A program made the translations under genes and the position numbers. The notes under the pieces were generated by a model that worked only from the letters and a program-made list of their open reading frames with translations, was not told the DNA's origin and searched no databases. Below, piece after piece: positions 31,774 to 40,285 of a DNA stretch of 64,000 bases; within the stretch, counting starts at the first letter, position 1, and each line of letters starts with the position of its first letter. Source of the stretch: Stygiolobus sp037389425 (GTDB taxonomy: Archaea; Thermoproteota; Thermoprotei_A; Sulfolobales; Sulfolobaceae); assembly GCF_037389425.1 (NCBI RefSeq), contig NZ_JBBHKR010000042.1, forward strand, positions 62,001 through 126,000, in the 5' to 3' direction.

Positions 31774-34444
31774 TAGATACCACCTCCACCTTGCTTATGC
31801 CGCCTTTCTTTTCCAACTTGAGTACATAATCTCCAGCCTCCATTAACTCCTCTTCGTGAGTTACAAGAATAATTTGGTGAACTATTTCAAGAGATGACCG
31901 TATTATGTCTATTAACTCTCTCCTTCTGTACTCATCAAGATTAACCGTTGGTTCGTCCATAATCAATACTCCGGAATCTCTCATTAGAGATTTAGCTATC
32001 GCAAGCCTTAAGGCTATTGCAATAGATGTTCTTTCCCCACCGCTTAAAGCATTTACAGGGACTTCGTCCCCTTTATCATTATACACTACTATTGCACTAG
32101 CTTTGTTCTTTCCCTTACCTCCCTGCTCAAAATTAAGTTCTAAAGCTCTATATGTTAGATCAAATTTAGAAAGTATAGTTATGAGATTATTCTCTATGGA
32201 CGTTTTTGCATTATTCTTAATGTAAGCCTGAAGTTTCTTCTCGCTTAATATCTCCCTAAGTCCCTCTAGGTTCTTCTTTGCATCGATTAACTTTTTCTCT
32301 TTTTCCACTTTCTTTTTAATCTCTTCCAGCTCCTTAAGGTCGTTATCTATGGTAGACTGTAATGCTTTTATTTCTCCCTCTAGCTTTCCCATCTCTACAG
32401 ATAATCTGTTGTATTCGTCGTTCATTTTTTCCACTTCCTCTTTTAATTTTTGGTAATAGGCTACATCAAACTTAATTGTACTGATTTCCTCTTCCACATT
32501 CCTCAGTTCATTTTCCAGTGCAGTCTTTCTTAGTTTCTCGTTTTGTAGAACTGCCAGTCTAGCTTTTACATCCTCTAACTTTCTTTTCAGGTTCTGAATC
32601 TCAGTAATCTTATTCTCAATTTGTTTCTCGATCTCTAATAATTTTTTATTGTCATTAGGTAATTCAAACTCATTAAGTATTTGTGATAGTTTTTCTGTGT
32701 CTTCAGCTTTCTGTTTCTCCTTCTCAGCTATTTCTCTTTCTAGATCCTCGATCTCGTTTTCTGACACGCGGCTTACCTTCAAATATCTGTTATGATAATC
32801 TTCAAGTTCCTTTAGCTGATCCTTGACCCTAACATATTCCTCGTGAGCAGGCTGGTAGTTCTTAACCTTCTCTTCATAATCCGCTTTTTGTTTCTCCAAT
32901 TTTTCTAACTCTTGCTTGAGGTTCTCGTACTCCCCCTTTAACTTCTGTAAACTCAGTATTTGAGATTGAAGTTGCGTTATAGTGCTTTGTAATCTGTTGA
33001 TATAATCAGACAAGCTAAGGTATTGCTTGTTTAGTTCCAGTTTTTGTTTACTTAATTGCTCAATTTTTTCGGAAAGTTCTTGATATATTTTTGACCTCTC
33101 ATGTTCACTTAAGTCTCTTCCGCAAACCGGGCATTTACTTACACTTTCAAGAGAATGTAAGTTGTTCTTAATAGAGACTAGCTGCTTGATTTCTCCTTCT
33201 ACCTCACTTTTTCTAGAAGTAATTTCTTCTTTTTCTTTTCTTTTCCTCTCTAACTCTTCATTTAACGATTCTAACTTTGTCTTTAGTTCTTCTTCATTAA
33301 TAATTTTCATTTCTGACAGTCTTTTCTTCTTTTCCTCCATATTTCTTTTGATATTTTCTAGTATACTAATCAGCCTAGTATACTCGTTTTCCACATTCTC
33401 TAATTCCATTTTCTTTCTGTTAAGTTCTTGATATATCCTCTCTTTATCTTCGAGCATCTTCTTTTCCTCTAAATCAGATTTCTTTGAATTAAGTTGTTTA
33501 ATTAGATTATCAAGGAATTGTGAGGTTTGTTTGATAGAACTGATTAACGCTTTAGCTTCCTTTATGGCATTCAGTTTGTTATTTAACAGCTCCTCATCTT
33601 TAACTTTTGTTTCTAAGTTTTCTTTTTCTCCAAGAAGACCAGGTAATTGTCTTAATTTCTCTTCTATTTCTTGAATCTCCTTTTGTATAGAGAGTTTGTT
33701 TTGGAATAAAGCCTCTACTTTTGCCTTTTTGTCTTCGAGCTGTGTTATTTCTGTTTTTTTCTTTTGTATATCTTCTTGAATTCTCTTTACTCTTTCAGTG
33801 ATCTCTTGCAATTGTTTTTGATCTTCTTCTATTCTCTTCTTGTTATCATTAATCCTCTGCTCTATAATCTTATACCTTTCTTTTTCCCCCTCTAGGTACT
33901 TTAGTTCATTATCTACTTCCTTTATTAGTTGATGAATAGGACCATTAGTCTCTCTAAGTTCATTCATCCTTTCAATTCTTAGAATTTTATCCATTATTTT
34001 AGAAATATTATCAAAAATTTCCTCTATTTTGCCTTGTGCAATAAATAAAGTAGACGAGAAGATTTCTTCATCAGCATTTATCAACTTATATACTGTAGCA
34101 TCAACTTCTTTGGCTCCTCTAGCTAAGGTCTTATACCCGTTTGGAAAGATTTCCGAAATAGTATCCGTTATACTTCCCTTGATTAAACGCGTAATTTGAT
34201 AGGTCTTTCCGTTGATTTCAACATCTAATTCTACTTTCGCTTCTTTGCTTCCTTTTCTAATCAAGTCGTCTTGGTTTATTTTCCTCACTGGGTCTCTAAA
34301 TAAAGAAAAGTAAATGGCATCTATTATAGAACTCTTTCCAGCTCCGTTGTGGCCTATAATTACGTTAATTCCAGGCTTAAACTTTATATCCGATTTTTCG
34401 TGACTTAGAAAGTTTTCAAGATAAATTCTTTTTATCTCCATCAT
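31754..34444 (-). CDS. rad50: Rad50 DNA double-strand break repair ATPase
   Basis: 896 residues. The Walker A is IGHNGAGKSSIID near residue 35. Two long coiled coils meet at a zinc hook with CPVCGRDLSEHE in the middle. The C-terminal head has the ABC signature LSGGERTSIAIALRLAIA and Walker B VLIMDEPTVNLDEYRR. It forms the Mre11-Rad50 complex for end tethering and processing. One base separates its start from the mre11 stop, and it overlaps nurA. Confidence 0.95.
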   Translation of the reverse strand: MMEIKRIYLENFLSHEKSDIKFKPGINVIIGHNGAGKSSIIDAIYFSLFRDPVRKINQDDLIRKGSKEAKVELDVEINGKTYQITRLIKGSITDTISEIFPNGYKTLARGAKEVDATVYKLINADEEIFSSTLFIAQGKIEEIFDNISKIMDKILRIERMNELRETNGPIHQLIKEVDNELKYLEGEKERYKIIEQRINDNKKRIEEDQKQLQEITERVKRIQEDIQKKKTEITQLEDKKAKVEALFQNKLSIQKEIQEIEEKLRQLPGLLGEKENLETKVKDEELLNNKLNAIKEAKALISSIKQTSQFLDNLIKQLNSKKSDLEEKKMLEDKERIYQELNRKKMELENVENEYTRLISILENIKRNMEEKKKRLSEMKIINEEELKTKLESLNEELERKRKEKEEITSRKSEVEGEIKQLVSIKNNLHSLESVSKCPVCGRDLSEHERSKIYQELSEKIEQLSKQKLELNKQYLSLSDYINRLQSTITQLQSQILSLQKLKGEYENLKQELEKLEKQKADYEEKVKNYQPAHEEYVRVKDQLKELEDYHNRYLKVSRVSENEIEDLEREIAEKEKQKAEDTEKLSQILNEFELPNDNKKLLEIEKQIENKITEIQNLKRKLEDVKARLAVLQNEKLRKTALENELRNVEEEISTIKFDVAYYQKLKEEVEKMNDEYNRLSVEMGKLEGEIKALQSTIDNDLKELEEIKKKVEKEKKLIDAKKNLEGLREILSEKKLQAYIKNNAKTSIENNLITILSKFDLTYRALELNFEQGGKGKNKASAIVVYNDKGDEVPVNALSGGERTSIAIALRLAIAKSLMRDSGVLIMDEPTVNLDEYRRRELIDIIRSSLEIVHQIILVTHEEELMEAGDYVLKLEKKGGISKVEVVSNDQQVV

Positions 34445-34445
34445 T

Positions 34446-35588
34446 TCAATCTAACCCCGCAAATTTCCTAAGGAGCTTATATACTTCATCTTCGTTTTCT
34501 TCCTTAAGTATTGAAAGTACTAACTTTGCGTTAGACTCTGTGTATTTGGCAACCTTGACTAAATAGTCCATAATCATTTCATCTAGGGACGAAGTAGGAG
34601 AAACTTTAGGGTTGTTTTTTGTCTCGTCTATATACGATGTATTGTCCTTCGCTATTCTGTAATACTCTGAGACTTTAGACAAATCTCTCAGCTTATTTAC
34701 GATTTCGTTTTTCTTTCGTGGAGTCCCCTCAAGTATAATGTGTAAAATTGGTTTTTTCGTGTACCCGTTTATTAAGGACGTAAGCCTAATAATTAAAGAC
34801 TCAACTTCCTTTTCTAGATTATTTGTATTAATCGTAACTTCTAATTGTGGTCTAATATCAGTATTAATATAATGTATAGAAGGTTCACTAGTGGAGTAAT
34901 CGATAACGGTCACACCTTTCTTATTCTTTTGGTATCCCTCGAGTTCTGCTACACTTATAATATCTGGTGAACCAGCTACTTCTACGAGCGTTCCTCCATT
35001 GAGAACATGTTTTATTCTGTCATGGAAATGTCCTAAAGTTATTATTCCAAATCCCTTGGGAAGATCTGATACTTCCAGTTGATAACTGTATTGGTAAGGT
35101 AATAGCGGATTGACACCTTGGTGAAGCATTAAGATGCTCTTCCTAGAGGAAGATTTCATTTTTTCTAGTTTCTCTTTTAACACCTTGACTCCCGTCAAGG
35201 GAACGTGGGAGATGCCAAAAATTTCAACGTCATTTAGCTTATAATAGTTGTTTTGGTGATCAAGAAGTATTAATAAACCTTCTTCTTCTAATATTCTTTG
35301 CGGGAAAATACTACTTCCTCTTTTTGGAGAATCATGGTCACCGGCAATAGCAATCAAAGGTATTTCTTTCTCTTTTAATCTCTTGAGCTCCTTTAAGGCT
35401 ACCAATATAGCCTTGTTAGGTGGTTCGTTCTTGTCGAAGAAATCACCTGTATGTATAACAGCGTCGACTCTTTCTTTAATAGCTATATCGATTATTTGCC
35501 TGAAGGTGTCGTAGATATCTTCTTCCCTGAAGTCCTTATCATATTGTCTTTTCCCTAAGTGTGTATCCGAAACGTGTAAGATCCTCAT
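34446..35588 (-). CDS. mre11: Mre11 nuclease
   Basis: 380 residues of the calcineurin-like phosphoesterase family. Metal-binding motifs are all present: HVSDTHLGKRQYD, VIHTGDFFD, AGDHDSPKRG, LMLHQGV and LGHFHDR. The C-terminal part holds the Rad50-binding region. It provides endo- and exonuclease activity in break repair. It is 2 nt after herA and 1 nt before rad50. Confidence 0.95.
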   Translation of the reverse strand: MRILHVSDTHLGKRQYDKDFREEDIYDTFRQIIDIAIKERVDAVIHTGDFFDKNEPPNKAILVALKELKRLKEKEIPLIAIAGDHDSPKRGSSIFPQRILEEEGLLILLDHQNNYYKLNDVEIFGISHVPLTGVKVLKEKLEKMKSSSRKSILMLHQGVNPLLPYQYSYQLEVSDLPKGFGIITLGHFHDRIKHVLNGGTLVEVAGSPDIISVAELEGYQKNKKGVTVIDYSTSEPSIHYINTDIRPQLEVTINTNNLEKEVESLIIRLTSLINGYTKKPILHIILEGTPRKKNEIVNKLRDLSKVSEYYRIAKDNTSYIDETKNNPKVSPTSSLDEMIMDYLVKVAKYTESNAKLVLSILKEENEDEVYKLLRKFAGLD

Positions 35589-35590
35589 GG

Positions 35591-37075
35591 TTATCCCCAG
35601 AAGGCTGTATCTATGTGCTTATTTTCATCCTCTTTAACACTCTTCCATTCTGAGATTAGATCGGGGTCATTTCCAGCTAATTTTCCTTCGAACTTATCTA
35701 TTTTAACTAAGGCGGGTAACTTAACGATATTACCTACTATTATAGCCTCCCCTGTATCCAAGGACGATAACTCTTCTACCAAGTCTTCACTTAGATTATC
35801 GCTGGTTTCCAGAACGTATTTTTTGTCTGTAGGTTCTACTATCTTAAGAATTATTTTATTTGTCATCTGGCTCAGTATATTTTCGTCAAGACCTTTAGGT
35901 CTCTGACTTACTATTATCAAGCCTACACCGAATTTCCTGCCTTCTCTGGCTATTCTACCCGCCCAATGCTTAGTTAACGTGTTTTCATCTTTCGATAATA
36001 GAACGTGAGCCTCCTCTATTACAGATATGATAGGGAACTTGAGACCGCCGGTTCTCTTAATCTTATTCTCCTTTCTGGCATGTAAAATTCTTCTTAAGTA
36101 ATGGGCGACTACAGCGTCTATACCGTCCTCGTCTAGAGAGCTTAGGTTAACTACATTTACTCTACCCACTTTTAGTCTATTTATTACGTCTCCGAAAGTG
36201 AAGTCTATTAGCTCGCTGTACCTATCCGCAAAGTCCTCTATCTTATTCAGTACTTCATCCCTACTATCTTTTCTTTTTTCATCCTTAGACACTTCATTAA
36301 CTTTCTCGGTCAATAGCTGAACGAAATTTGTGTTTAGTTCAGCGAAACTAATGGTATTCTCAGTTATGCCATTTTTGACTTCCTCAACAAACTGCTTGAA
36401 TGCCCTCCTTAAAATTCTATATTGAATTATAGCGTTCTCTCTCAGTTCTAGCAAGGTTGCAAACTCACTAACCGTTAGAGACAATGGATTAATCTTCGGT
36501 TCTATTTGGTTTAATCTAGGAATCTCACTATCGTAATATTCTCCGTGATAATCGAAAATCAGAACTGAGCCGCCGTTCTCGGCTATCCGGGATGAAAGCA
36601 CGGCTACGGTATTGGACTTTCCAGATCCTGTTGCAGCTAAAATTGCTAAGTGTCTAGCCAGAGAGTTAAGTTTGATTTTAACTTCTACGTTAGTTCCTAT
36701 CACCCTACCCAACTTTATTTCACCATTAGAAAACACGCTTCTTAGCTCTTCATCTGTTGCAAGCCTTATAGGTGACCCAGCTACTGGAGGTATATCAGGT
36801 CTCGATAACGTACCGTTTAGCTTACAAAGTAATTTTATCTTGGCCTTTACGAAGTAGGGGATCGAGTTATTAAATTTCTTGATTTTTTGTATGAATTCTA
36901 TATCGCTTAAATTATTATCAAGGAGTGGGCTGCCGGTAAAAGTCTGAGTAACTAAACCTAACACTTTTTCGTCATCGTATTCTATTACAACGTAATACCC
37001 GTTTCTTATCTTCTTTTCAAGAAGGGCTGTTGCCTGTTCGGTAGTAGCTGAACCCACTATATATCCTATCGTCAT
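35591..37075 (-). CDS. herA: HerA hexameric DNA translocase
   Basis: 494 residues. An N-terminal HAS-barrel (about residues 1-110) is followed by the FtsK/HerA RecA-like domain: Walker A AATGSGKSNTVA near 150, a helical insert, Walker B ISVIEEAHVLL near 345 and an arginine-finger region SQRPKGLDENILSQ. HerA drives DNA through NurA during resection. It is the first gene of the operon; a TATA-like GTTTATC on the minus strand near 37094-37100 sits about 20 bp before its start. Confidence 0.95.
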   Translation of the reverse strand: MTIGYIVGSATTEQATALLEKKIRNGYYVVIEYDDEKVLGLVTQTFTGSPLLDNNLSDIEFIQKIKKFNNSIPYFVKAKIKLLCKLNGTLSRPDIPPVAGSPIRLATDEELRSVFSNGEIKLGRVIGTNVEVKIKLNSLARHLAILAATGSGKSNTVAVLSSRIAENGGSVLIFDYHGEYYDSEIPRLNQIEPKINPLSLTVSEFATLLELRENAIIQYRILRRAFKQFVEEVKNGITENTISFAELNTNFVQLLTEKVNEVSKDEKRKDSRDEVLNKIEDFADRYSELIDFTFGDVINRLKVGRVNVVNLSSLDEDGIDAVVAHYLRRILHARKENKIKRTGGLKFPIISVIEEAHVLLSKDENTLTKHWAGRIAREGRKFGVGLIIVSQRPKGLDENILSQMTNKIILKIVEPTDKKYVLETSDNLSEDLVEELSSLDTGEAIIVGNIVKLPALVKIDKFEGKLAGNDPDLISEWKSVKEDENKHIDTAFWG

Positions 37076-37199
37076 ATCAGACTAATATGCTCGATAAACA
37101 TTTATTAATTTTGCGAAAATATATAGTATTACCGACTCCCAACTAATCTAGAACAAATAAAATTTATCCCAAAGAAAAATAAAAATAAAAATGAAACAT

Positions 37200-37574
37200 T
37201 TATGCAGCTACGTTCTTTGCTGTTTGTGCTATTTTTGCTTCTTCCTCGGCGTATGCGCAGAGCATTGCTTCTACGTCTGCGTAGCCTTCAGCTTTTGCTG
37301 TTAGGGCTACTTTGTTGTAAGTATCTACGTGTTCTTTTCCTTCTTTCTCAGCAAACTCACTGAGTAGTGCTTTAACCTTTAAGAGCTCGCTTACGTTCTT
37401 TGCTGTTTGTGCTATTTTTGCTTCTTCCTCGGCGTATGCGCAGAGCATTGCTTCTACGTCTGCGTAGCCTTCAGCTTTTGCTGTTAGGGCTACTTTGTTG
37501 TAAGTATCTACGTGTTCTTTTCCTTCTTTCTCAGCAAACTCGTTTAATATTTTTTCGAGGGCGAGGTAGACCAT
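37200..37574 (-). CDS. Ferritin/rubrerythrin-like protein built of two near-identical repeats
   Basis: 124 residues consisting of two ~55-residue units, each EFAEKEGKEHVDTYNK... through ...AYAEEEAKIAQTAKNV, joined by SELLKVKALL. One unit aligns by eye with the second half of sulerythrin-type rubrerythrins (E..Y...A..EGY..VE....E), but the ligand His of ExxH is replaced by Ile, so the di-iron site is incomplete. At DNA level the units share 150 identical bases, so the duplication is very recent. A strong TATA-like sequence on the minus strand (about 37598-37607) lies roughly 27 bp upstream. Each half may pair into a four-helix bundle. Confidence 0.75.
   Translation of the reverse strand: MVYLALEKILNEFAEKEGKEHVDTYNKVALTAKAEGYADVEAMLCAYAEEEAKIAQTAKNVSELLKVKALLSEFAEKEGKEHVDTYNKVALTAKAEGYADVEAMLCAYAEEEAKIAQTAKNVAA
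37209..37358 (-). repeat. 150-bp exact direct repeat, copy 1
   Basis: Identical by reading to 37392-37541; the offset of 183 bp is exactly 61 codons, so the reading frame is kept. It encodes the C-terminal unit of the ferritin-like protein. Identity stops sharply on both sides. Confidence 0.9.
37392..37541 (-). repeat. 150-bp exact direct repeat, copy 2
   Basis: Second copy of the 150-bp repeat, encoding the N-terminal unit. The 33-bp spacer between copies (37359-37391) encodes the linker and differs from the sequence flanking copy 2. Confidence 0.9.
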
Positions 37575-37597
37575 TTAGGTACCCAAATTATCATTAC

Positions 37598-37607
37598 CTT
37601 AACCGGA
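37598..37607 (-). promoter_or_regulatory. TATA box of the ferritin-like gene
   Basis: On the minus strand CTTTATATAT lies 24-33 bp before the ATG at 37574, the canonical position for a leaderless archaeal transcript with the start site at or just before the ATG. It is one of the best TATA matches in the window, suggesting strong expression. Confidence 0.6.
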
Positions 37608-37661
37608 TATATAAAGATTTGTTAAACATTTTTCGTATATATCTAAAAAAATTAATGAAGT

Positions 37662-38087
37662 TTAGGCTACATTTATGTTAGATTCAAGAAGTTTCTCGTA
37701 AATTTCCTTAGCTTTTTGATAGTAAATCTCCGCTTGTTTCGTAAGCTCTTCTTTCTCTTTTATATCACTGATTTTTTCTGACAAGAGCTTGCTTAGTAGA
37801 TATACAGTACACGTAAGCATAAATTCCTCTTTAACATCGTCACCTTTCTTATTCTTAATTTCGTTTAACCACTCTTTCATACTATTAACTCCCATATACT
37901 TTACGAGTTTTTCAAGAATTCCTTTAGCATGACCTAGCTCTACAAGAGACTTCTCTTTTACCATTTGAGCCTCTTCCTTTCTGTTAAGTTGGTACAATTT
38001 TTCTGATGTGAATGAGAGGAGTAGGTGGTCTTCAGAATTAGCCATAAACAGTCCTTTTAGCCCCATTTCTGTTTGTGTTCCTTTCAT
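37662..38087 (-). CDS. Hypothetical helical protein
   Basis: 141 residues, almost entirely helical, no membrane segment. The first half has KSLVELGHAKGILEKL, an ExxH-type pattern that would suit a ferritin-like metal site, and the C-terminal part is a charged repeat-like helix (AEIYYQKAKEIYEKLL). Family not recognised. It lies just upstream of, and on the same strand as, the duplicated ferritin-like gene, but with its own gap of 87 bp. Confidence 0.5.
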   Translation of the reverse strand: MKGTQTEMGLKGLFMANSEDHLLLSFTSEKLYQLNRKEEAQMVKEKSLVELGHAKGILEKLVKYMGVNSMKEWLNEIKNKKGDDVKEEFMLTCTVYLLSKLLSEKISDIKEKEELTKQAEIYYQKAKEIYEKLLESNINVA

Positions 38088-38138
38088 TTACCCTCAACAA
38101 TTAAAAAGCTCTAGTGTTATAAAAATATTTGAAAAAAG

Positions 38139-38187
38139 ATGATGAATAACTCCAATGCTGAAAAGTGACGATGTAACCCGAGTCTGA
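38139..38187 (+). ncRNA. Box C/D guide sRNA
   Basis: All four boxes fall in 49 nt: box C ATGATGA (38139-38145), 12-nt guide ATAACTCCAATG, box D' CTGA (38158-38161), 3-nt spacer, box C' GTGACGA (38165-38171), 12-nt guide TGTAACCCGAGT, box D CTGA (38184-38187). Spacing and length are typical of Sulfolobus 2'-O-methylation guides. By the D+5 rule the methylated target nucleotides would be the G in CAUUG-GAGUUAU and the G in ACUCG-GGUUACA. A TATA-like TTATAAAAAT at 38117-38126 gives a start about 10 nt before box C. The target RNA was not identified. Confidence 0.88.
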
Positions 38188-38226
38188 GAAAGAATTATCA
38201 TATATTGACGGATAATTTAATTTGTT

Positions 38227-39732
38227 ATGATATCCGCAAAAAGGATGAGGGCTCTGGAAATAAACAGTGAAGCCTTAGGAGTACCTACATTATTACTCAT
38301 GGAGAACGCCGGCAGGAGCGTTAGAGATGAAATAATAAAGAGGTTTGATCCTGAAGGCCTTAAGGTCAAGGTATTTGTGGGACACGGTGGAAAAGGTGGA
38401 GATGGGTTAGTAACAGCTCGACACCTTGCAGGAGATGGTGCAGAAGTAGAGGTTTTCTTATTCGGCGAAAATAAACACAAGGACGCTGTCTTAAACCTTA
38501 ATGTAATAGAAGAGATGGACTATTCCGTAAAAGTAACCGAGGTAAAAGATATATCCCAACTTTCTCCAGTGCAGACTGACGTATTAATCGACGCGATGCT
38601 CGGTACGGGATTCTCTGGTAAACCCAGAGAGCCTTTCGCTACAGCGATAAAAGTTTTCAATGAAAGCAAAGGGTTCAAGGTTTCCATAGACGTACCATCT
38701 GGAGTAGATCCTGATACTGGTGGCGCACTCGGAGAGTATGTAAACCCTGACTTGATAGTGACATTTCATGATCTAAAGCCAGGTCTTCAACGTTTTTCGG
38801 AGAAAACAGTCGTAAAGAAAATTGGAATTCCGAAGGAAGCAGAAATATACGTGGGACCTGGAGACCTCGTCATAAACATAAGGAAAAGGGATTACAGAGC
38901 CAAAAAAGGCGATAACGGGAGGGTTCTAATTATAGGTGGGAGTTATACGTTCAGCGGTGCTCCTACGCTATCAGCATTAGCAGCTTTGAGAACCGGAGCC
39001 GATTTGGTTTATGTTGCCTCTCCAGAAGAAACAGCAAGAGTAATAGCTGGCTTCTCACCCGATTTAATATCTATAAAACTTAAGGGTAAAAACATATCAA
39101 AGGAGAATTTAGAGGAGCTTAGACCGTGGATAGATAGAGCGGATGTTGTAGTAATAGGTCCTGGTATGGGTATGGAGCCTGAAACAGTTGAAGCCTCTAG
39201 AGTCATCGTAGATTACCTTAAGTCGTTAAATAAACCTGCTGTAATTGATGCCGATGCTCTCAAAGCCAATGCTGAGAGGGAACTTTACCCAAACGCTGTA
39301 ATAACTCCTCATGCTGGCGAATTCAAGATTTTCTTTGGAGAGGCTGTAAAGGAATCTATAAGGGAGAGGGTTAAACAGGTTATTGACGCTGCTAAAAGGT
39401 GTAAATGCACGGTATTGTTGAAAGGCTATGTGGATGTAATAAGTAATGGTTCGGAGTTTAGGTTGAATAAAACTGGTAATCCGGCTTTGGCTATAGGAGG
39501 TACCGGTGATACACTTACGGGGATCGTGGCTACATTTATGGCTCAAAAGGTTAATCCGTATACTTCCGCATATATGGGAGTCTTTGTGAACAGCTTAGCA
39601 GGTTCGATAGCATATCAAAAACTCGGTGAACATTTAGTAGCTACGGATATAGTTGATCACATACCGGAGGTGCTGAATAATCCGGTAGAGGCATTCAAAA
39701 ACAAAGTATACAAAAGGATAATTAAAGACTAG
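38227..39732 (+). CDS. nnr: Bifunctional NAD(P)HX epimerase/dehydratase
   Basis: 501 residues with two domains. The N-terminal YjeF/NnrE epimerase (about 1-210) has MENAGRSV, VGHGGKGGDGLVTARHL and DAMLGTGFSGKPREPF. The C-terminal ADP-dependent dehydratase NnrD (about 220-495) has VLIIGGSYTFSGAP, VVIGPGMGMEPE, ITPHAGEF and GGTGDTLTGIVATFMAQ. Together they repair hydrated NADH/NADPH, which forms readily in heat. ATG start at 38227. The convergent peroxiredoxin gene ends 24 bp beyond its stop. Confidence 0.92.
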   Translation: MISAKRMRALEINSEALGVPTLLLMENAGRSVRDEIIKRFDPEGLKVKVFVGHGGKGGDGLVTARHLAGDGAEVEVFLFGENKHKDAVLNLNVIEEMDYSVKVTEVKDISQLSPVQTDVLIDAMLGTGFSGKPREPFATAIKVFNESKGFKVSIDVPSGVDPDTGGALGEYVNPDLIVTFHDLKPGLQRFSEKTVVKKIGIPKEAEIYVGPGDLVINIRKRDYRAKKGDNGRVLIIGGSYTFSGAPTLSALAALRTGADLVYVASPEETARVIAGFSPDLISIKLKGKNISKENLEELRPWIDRADVVVIGPGMGMEPETVEASRVIVDYLKSLNKPAVIDADALKANAERELYPNAVITPHAGEFKIFFGEAVKESIRERVKQVIDAAKRCKCTVLLKGYVDVISNGSEFRLNKTGNPALAIGGTGDTLTGIVATFMAQKVNPYTSAYMGVFVNSLAGSIAYQKLGEHLVATDIVDHIPEVLNNPVEAFKNKVYKRIIKD

Positions 39733-39756
39733 GGTTTAAACGGTTTAAACACTCTT

Positions 39757-40215
39757 TCACTTCCCTCTCATTTTCTTTACTATTTCTAAAGCCTTGTCTG
39801 CATGTTCTTCAGCTTTCTTTAATTTCTCAAGAACCTCTATGATTTTCCCATTTTCATCTATTATAAACGTGACTCTTTGTGCACTTGTTCCCTTTTCATT
39901 TAATACTTGATAAGCCTCGCTTATCTTTTTCTCTTTATCTGAAACAACCGGGAATTTTGCATTGTATTTCTCAGCGAACCTCTTTTGAGTGCTTAAAGAA
40001 TCTACGCTTACTCCTATGACTTCAGCGGATAGTTCCTTGAACTGGTCATACAGCTCTACAAACCTCTGTATTTCCCTAGTACAGCCTGGTGTGAAAGACT
40101 TAGGGTAAAAGTAAAGCACTACTATTAATTTGCCCTTATAATCGGAAAGTTTAACTTTACCAGTGCTTGCCTCAGCTTCAAAATCAGGGGCATCCATACC
40201 TTTACTTAACGGCAT
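39757..40215 (-). CDS. bcp: Bcp-type peroxiredoxin
   Basis: 152 residues with the thioredoxin-like fold. The peroxidatic Cys is in FTPGCTREIQRF (P-x-x-x-T-x-x-C context YPKSFTPGC). The second cysteine often found five residues later in Bcp (CTxxxC) is absent, so it should work as a 1-Cys type or use another resolving thiol. It reduces H2O2 and organic peroxides. It is divergent from the PEP carboxylase gene with 70 nt between starts. Confidence 0.9.
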   Translation of the reverse strand: MPLSKGMDAPDFEAEASTGKVKLSDYKGKLIVVLYFYPKSFTPGCTREIQRFVELYDQFKELSAEVIGVSVDSLSTQKRFAEKYNAKFPVVSDKEKKISEAYQVLNEKGTSAQRVTFIIDENGKIIEVLEKLKKAEEHADKALEIVKKMRGK

Positions 40216-40253
40216 AAGTAATCATCTAACCCATAAGTTTTAATAATTTAAGC

Positions 40254-40262
40254 TTTTATATC
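40254..40262 (+). promoter_or_regulatory. TATA box of the PEP carboxylase gene
   Basis: TTTTATATC centred 28 bp before ATG 40286, so the transcript would start at or within a few bases of the ATG. No Shine-Dalgarno sequence is seen, in keeping with leaderless expression. Confidence 0.5.
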
Positions 40263-40285
40263 ATATTTTCACACGCGTTACTAAT

